From CAYSIX01 sp964431205 (GTDB lineage: Bacteria > Planctomycetota > Phycisphaerae > Phycisphaerales > Phycisphaeraceae): 23,284 nt of DNA. Location of the stretch: positions 1-23,284 of the forward strand of contig CAYSIX010000036.1 in NCBI GenBank assembly GCA_964431205.1, read 5' to 3'. The stretch's first letter is position 1, and every line of letters starts with the position of its first letter. The notes beneath the pieces are model-generated. The model did not search any database, was not told the DNA's origin, and saw only the letters and a program-made list of their open reading frames with translations. Below, piece by piece: positions 20,850 through 23,284 of the stretch. A program made the translations under genes and the position numbers.

Positions 20850-21016
20850 GGATTTTCGATCTTGGATGGGTGATTTCTGATTGGACGAGCGGGTGGTCGT
20901 GCGGACGGCGTCGGGGCGGCAGATCGCCCAATCACCAGATGAACGGCCGACCACGGGCCGGAACCGTGGCAGATGAGCGCCGCCGGTGGACGGCGGGCTG
21001 ATCGAAAGGGAAGACG
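20850..21016. other. rplK-rplA spacer with AT-rich GATT-type tract
   Basis: The first 35 bases (20850-20884) are an AT-rich series of GATTTT, GATCTTGGAT, GGTGATT and TGATTGG units, unlike the surrounding DNA. TGATTGG (20878-20884) has an inverted match CCAATCA near 20928-20934. The end of the spacer holds the rplA ribosome binding site (AAGGGAAG). Nothing here can be assigned with certainty as an L1 control site. Confidence 0.4.
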
Positions 21017-21700
21017 ATGGCCAAGAAGGGTAAGCGTTACCGAACGGATCTGAACAAGACGCCGAACCGCGACGAGGTGGTGCCTCTGCCTGAGGCGGTG
21101 AACCGGATCAAGGCGTTCAAGCCGACGAAGTTCGATCAGTCGGTGGAGATCTGCCTGCACCTGGGGATCGACCCGAAGCAGGCGGACCAGGCGATCCGCG
21201 GGTCGTTGTCGCTGCCGCACGGGGTGGGCAAGACCAAGCGGGTGATCGCGTTCTGCAGCGCGGACAAGGTGAAGGAGGCGAAGGAGGCTGGGGCGATCGA
21301 GGCCGGCGGGGAGGAGCTGGTCAAGAAGATCGAGGGCGGGTGGATGGAGTTCGATGTGGCGGTGGCCGAGCCGGCGATGATGCGGGTGATCGCGAAGCTG
21401 GGTCGAGTGCTGGGCCCGAAGGGGCTGATGCCCTCGCCCAAGAGCGGGACGGTGACGCCGAACGTCGCCGAGGCGGTGCGTGAGTACGCGGCGGGCAAGA
21501 TCGAGTTCCGCAACGACAAGAACGGCAACGTGCACGCGGTGGTGGGCAAGCACAGCTTCCCGCCGGACGCGCTGCAGGAGAACGCCCAGGCGTTCATCGA
21601 CCACATTCAGCGGATGAGGCCGCCGGCGGCCAAGGGCACCTACGTCAAGAAGGTCGCGATGTCCGGGACGATGACGCCCAGCGTCCTCGTCGCGGTGTAA
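21017..21700 (+). CDS. rplA: 50S ribosomal protein L1
   Basis: The product is 227 residues, normal for bacterial L1, which binds helices 76-78 of 23S rRNA, moves with E-site tRNA and represses its own operon in many bacteria. The start ATG follows AAGGGAAGACG. Diagnostic segments are SVEICLHLGIDPKQADQ, IRGSLSLPHG-GKTKRV, the L1 signature LGRVLGPKGLMPSPKSGTVT, and KIEFRNDKNGNVHAVVGK. It lies 167 bp after rplK, a wider gap than usual, and 122 bp before rplJ. Confidence 0.98.
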   Translation: MAKKGKRYRTDLNKTPNRDEVVPLPEAVNRIKAFKPTKFDQSVEICLHLGIDPKQADQAIRGSLSLPHGVGKTKRVIAFCSADKVKEAKEAGAIEAGGEELVKKIEGGWMEFDVAVAEPAMMRVIAKLGRVLGPKGLMPSPKSGTVTPNVAEAVREYAAGKIEFRNDKNGNVHAVVGKHSFPPDALQENAQAFIDHIQRMRPPAAKGTYVKKVAMSGTMTPSVLVAV

Positions 21701-21715
21701 GAGGCCCGCCGCTCG

Positions 21716-21812
21716 TTTCCGGTTCCTGGTTCCCTCGGTCGCCGGAGCCCGAGGAACGACGAGCCGAGCCCGGCCGGGAACGAGAAACGAGGAACCAGGA
21801 ACGAGAAGCGAG
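21716..21812. repeat. Inverted and iterated repeat in the rplA-rplJ spacer
   Basis: GTTCCTGGTTCC, shortly after the rplA stop, has a perfect inverted copy GGAACCAGGAAC about 55 bases on, and both arms extend with imperfect CGTTTC / GAGAAGCG matches. The right half is a chain of GAACGAG, AAACGAGG, GAACCAGG, GAACGAG, AAGCGAGG units. Its last GAGGAAC also supplies the rplJ Shine-Dalgarno sequence. Confidence 0.65.
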
Positions 21813-21822
21813 GAACGTTTCC

Positions 21823-22374
21823 ATGAGCAAGCCGGTCAAGAACATGATCGTCGAGTCGTACAAGCAGCGTTTCGCGGGCTTGAACGGCGCCGTGCTGGTC
21901 GACATCCGCGGCGTCAGCGCCAACGACAACAACAAGCTGCGCACCAACCTCGCCGAGAAGCAGATCCGCGTCACGGTGGTCAAGAACAGCCTAGCCCGGC
22001 GGGCGATCACGGGCACGGGCCTCGAGCCGCTCGACGGCCTGCTGGACGGCCCGTCGGCGATGGTCTATCCCGTGGACGAGGACACGAGCGTCGTGAGCAT
22101 CGCCCGCGAGCTGATCGCCGTGGCCAAGGAGATGGCCAACCTCCAGTTCAAGGGCGCCCTGATGGAGGGGATCGTCTTCGGGCCCGAGGACCTCGACGCC
22201 CTGAGCAAGTACCCGACCCGTGAGGAGGCCCAGGCCAAGGTGGTGCAACTGCTGCTCAGCCCGGGCCAGAACCTGGTCGGCGCGATCCTCGGCCCGGGCC
22301 GCAAGGTCGCGTCGCTGGTCAAGGCGATCGAGGAGAAGCTGGAGAAGGGCGAGACGATCACCAAGGCGGCGTGA
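21823..22374 (+). CDS. rplJ: 50S ribosomal protein L10
   Basis: The product is 183 residues, slightly longer than the common 165-175. L10 anchors the L7/L12 dimers to the ribosome through its C-terminal helix and binds 23S rRNA with L11. The N-terminal globular domain is recognisable: NGAVLVDIRGVSANDNNKLR, VTVVKNSLARRAI, and LDGPSAMVYP. The C-terminal helix region (LVKAIEEKLEKGETI) fits the L12-binding arm. The start ATG is preceded by GAGGAAC about 6 bases upstream, part of the spacer repeat. Confidence 0.97.
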   Translation: MSKPVKNMIVESYKQRFAGLNGAVLVDIRGVSANDNNKLRTNLAEKQIRVTVVKNSLARRAITGTGLEPLDGLLDGPSAMVYPVDEDTSVVSIARELIAVAKEMANLQFKGALMEGIVFGPEDLDALSKYPTREEAQAKVVQLLLSPGQNLVGAILGPGRKVASLVKAIEEKLEKGETITKAA

Positions 22375-22408
22375 GAGACGCGGCGCGACAAACGACGGAC
22401 ATCGACGC

Positions 22409-22436
22409 CTGACTGGCCCGCCCCGGCGGGTTAAAT
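22409..22436 (+). promoter_or_regulatory. Weak internal promoter candidate before rplL
   Basis: CTGACT (22409-22414) and TTAAAT (22431-22436) are spaced 16 bp apart in the 120-bp rplJ-rplL spacer. A small GC hairpin (CCCGC/GCGGG) overlaps the spacer. A secondary promoter would help the extra L12 copies needed per ribosome, but both boxes are only 4/6. Confidence 0.25.
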
Positions 22437-22494
22437 CGCGGCAATGGGTCGCGACCTCTCGGGCGAATGGTTTTGCAAGTAAGGACGGTGCAGC

Positions 22495-22878
22495 ATGGCA
22501 GAGGCAGCGATCAAGGAACTGGGGGACAAGCTCGTGGGTCTGACGCTCAAGGAAGCGGTGGACCTGGGCGATTACCTCAAGGAAGAGTACGGCATCGAGC
22601 CGGCGGCGGGCGGCGCGGTCATGATGGCCGGCGGCCCGGCCGGCGCCGCCGAGGAGGTCGAAGAGAAGACCGAGTTCGACGTGATCCTCAAGGCGGCCGG
22701 CGATCAGAAGATCAAGGTCATCAAGGCCGTCCGCGAGGCGACCGGTCTGGGGCTCAAGGAGGCCAAGGACCTGGTCGACGGCGCCCCGAAGGCGGTCAAG
22801 GAAGGCGTGCCCAAGGAAGAGGCCGAGAAACTCGCCGAGGCGATCAAGGAAGCCGGCGGCGAGGTCGAGCTCAAGTAA
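22495..22878 (+). CDS. rplL: 50S ribosomal protein L7/L12
   Basis: The product is 127 residues, typical for L7/L12, the multicopy stalk protein that recruits translation GTPases. The N-terminal dimerisation helix region (LVGLTLKEAVDLGDYLKEEYGI) leads to an Ala/Gly-rich hinge (about 37-58). The C-terminal domain has the expected EKTEFDVILKAAGDQKIKVI and VREATGLGLKEAKDLVDGAP. The ATG follows AAGGA at about 9-11 bases. It is the last gene of the operon: a strong terminator follows 32 bp after its stop, where rpoB would normally be. Confidence 0.98.
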   Translation: MAEAAIKELGDKLVGLTLKEAVDLGDYLKEEYGIEPAAGGAVMMAGGPAGAAEEVEEKTEFDVILKAAGDQKIKVIKAVREATGLGLKEAKDLVDGAPKAVKEGVPKEEAEKLAEAIKEAGGEVELK

Positions 22879-22910
22879 TTCCACTCGCCTGTTTTCGCGA
22901 GCCCAACCGC

Positions 22911-22943
22911 AACGCACCCGACCCCGATCGGGTGCGTTTTTCT
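22911..22943 (+). terminator. Intrinsic terminator of the rplKAJL operon
   Basis: A perfect 11-bp stem (22911-22921 with 22928-22938) and a 6-base loop run into an uninterrupted run of five T (22937-22941), two of them within the stem. This is a textbook rho-independent terminator. Confidence 0.92.
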
Positions 22944-22954
22944 ATGCTTCTGGC

Positions 22955-23284
22955 ATGCACGAGCCGCACCACGCCGCGATGTCCCCCGCTGCCGACCCCG
23001 TCGCCGCCGACCACACCGCCGACCGGCTCGCCCACGACCTGATCCAGCTCGGCGTCCGGCCCGGCGGCGCCCTGCTCGTGCACAGCTCGCTCAGCCGCCT
23101 CGGGCCCGTCCCCGGCGGGCCCGAAACCGTCGTCCGCGGCCTTCTCCAGGCGCTCGGCCCCACCGGCACCCTCCTCATGCCCGCGCTCTCCTACGAGCGC
23201 GTCCACGCCAATCGCCCGGTCTTCGACCTGCTCCGCACCCCTTCCAACGTCGGCGCCATCCCCGAGCACTTCCGCACCCGCCCC
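22955..23284 (+). CDS. AAC(3)-family aminoglycoside N-acetyltransferase-like protein (3' end outside window)
   Basis: The first 110 codons are visible from the ATG at 22955. Family landmarks are present: GGALLVHSSLSRLGPVPGG, LLQALGPTGTLLMPALSYE, FDLLRTPSNVGAIPEHFR. The last of these is the conserved 'TPS-VGAIPE-FR' segment of the Antibiotic_NAT fold. Known members move acetyl from acetyl-CoA to the 3-amino group of aminoglycosides, but many chromosomal members have no proven resistance role, so resistance should not be assumed. There is no Shine-Dalgarno sequence; the ATG lies 11 bases after the ribosomal-operon terminator's T run. A second in-frame ATG at 22979 is possible. Confidence 0.85.
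   Translation, partial: MHEPHHAAMSPAADPVAADHTADRLAHDLIQLGVRPGGALLVHSSLSRLGPVPGGPETVVRGLLQALGPTGTLLMPALSYERVHANRPVFDLLRTPSNVGAIPEHFRTRP

Noticed and set aside
20066..21001. A 311-codon frame overlapping the end of the FkbM gene and all of rplK
   Set aside because: rplK is certain in another frame; the product is Arg/Gly/Ala-rich low complexity.
1..23284. CRISPR arrays, tRNA or rRNA genes, insertion sequences, prophage genes
   Set aside because: No regularly spaced direct repeats, cloverleaf-like segments, transposase or integrase motifs were seen in either strand.
22955..23284. Calling the acetyltransferase an antibiotic-resistance gene
   Set aside because: Only the first 110 residues are visible, and chromosomal AAC(3)-family proteins often have no shown resistance function.

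Overview
This is high-GC bacterial DNA, most likely from a planctomycete and probably a Phycisphaerae-like lineage. That assignment is inference. It rests on PEP-CTERM sorting tails, dockerin-type calcium repeats on secreted proteins, two 'FTLIELLVVISIIALL' pseudopilins of the H-X9-DG type, and a ribosomal-protein operon cut off from rpoBC. No tRNA, rRNA, CRISPR array or insertion sequence was found.

Layout. (A) 1-4653: the 5' part of a large secreted beta-strand protein ending in a dockerin (minus strand, runs off the left edge), a divergent LuxR-type regulator, and a pseudopilin facing that regulator. (B) 4654-6366: a non-coding stretch with a 10-N assembly gap, then a secreted serpin that converges on the next gene through a palindromic hairpin. 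(C) 6367-18321: an alpha-glucan (starch, glycogen or pullulan) locus. On the minus strand lie a pseudopilin, a PEP-CTERM protein with a possible sugar-binding fold, and a secreted GH13 amylase carrying both a dockerin and a PEP-CTERM tail. Divergent on the plus strand lie a LacI-family regulator, a type I pullulanase and a neopullulanase-like GH13 enzyme with CBM48-like and CBM34-like modules. (D) 18322-20172: a lipoprotein-like alpha/beta hydrolase and a divergent FkbM-family methyltransferase. (E) 20290-22943: rplK-rplA-rplJ-rplL with a clear upstream promoter and a strong intrinsic terminator straight after rplL. (F) 22955-end: the start of an AAC(3)-family acetyltransferase.

Proposed working of region C (inference): the LacI-family protein represses its own promoter through a 19-bp near-palindrome lying in the -35/-10 spacer, and senses an alpha-glucan-derived sugar. 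The minus-strand group starts from a near-consensus promoter 118 bp away. Exported, anchored GH13 enzymes would debranch and cut alpha-glucan at the cell envelope. No sugar transporter lies in the window. The pseudopilin and PEP-CTERM protein suggest a surface or matrix display step.

The most unusual features are: the neopullulanase-like gene carries two different palindromic, intergenic-type repeats inside its reading frame, one sharing its arm with the hairpin after the serpin gene; one amylase has both a dockerin and a PEP-CTERM tail; and rplKAJL is closed by a terminator and followed by an unrelated gene. Long open frames antisense to the large genes are products of GC-rich codon use and are not annotated.
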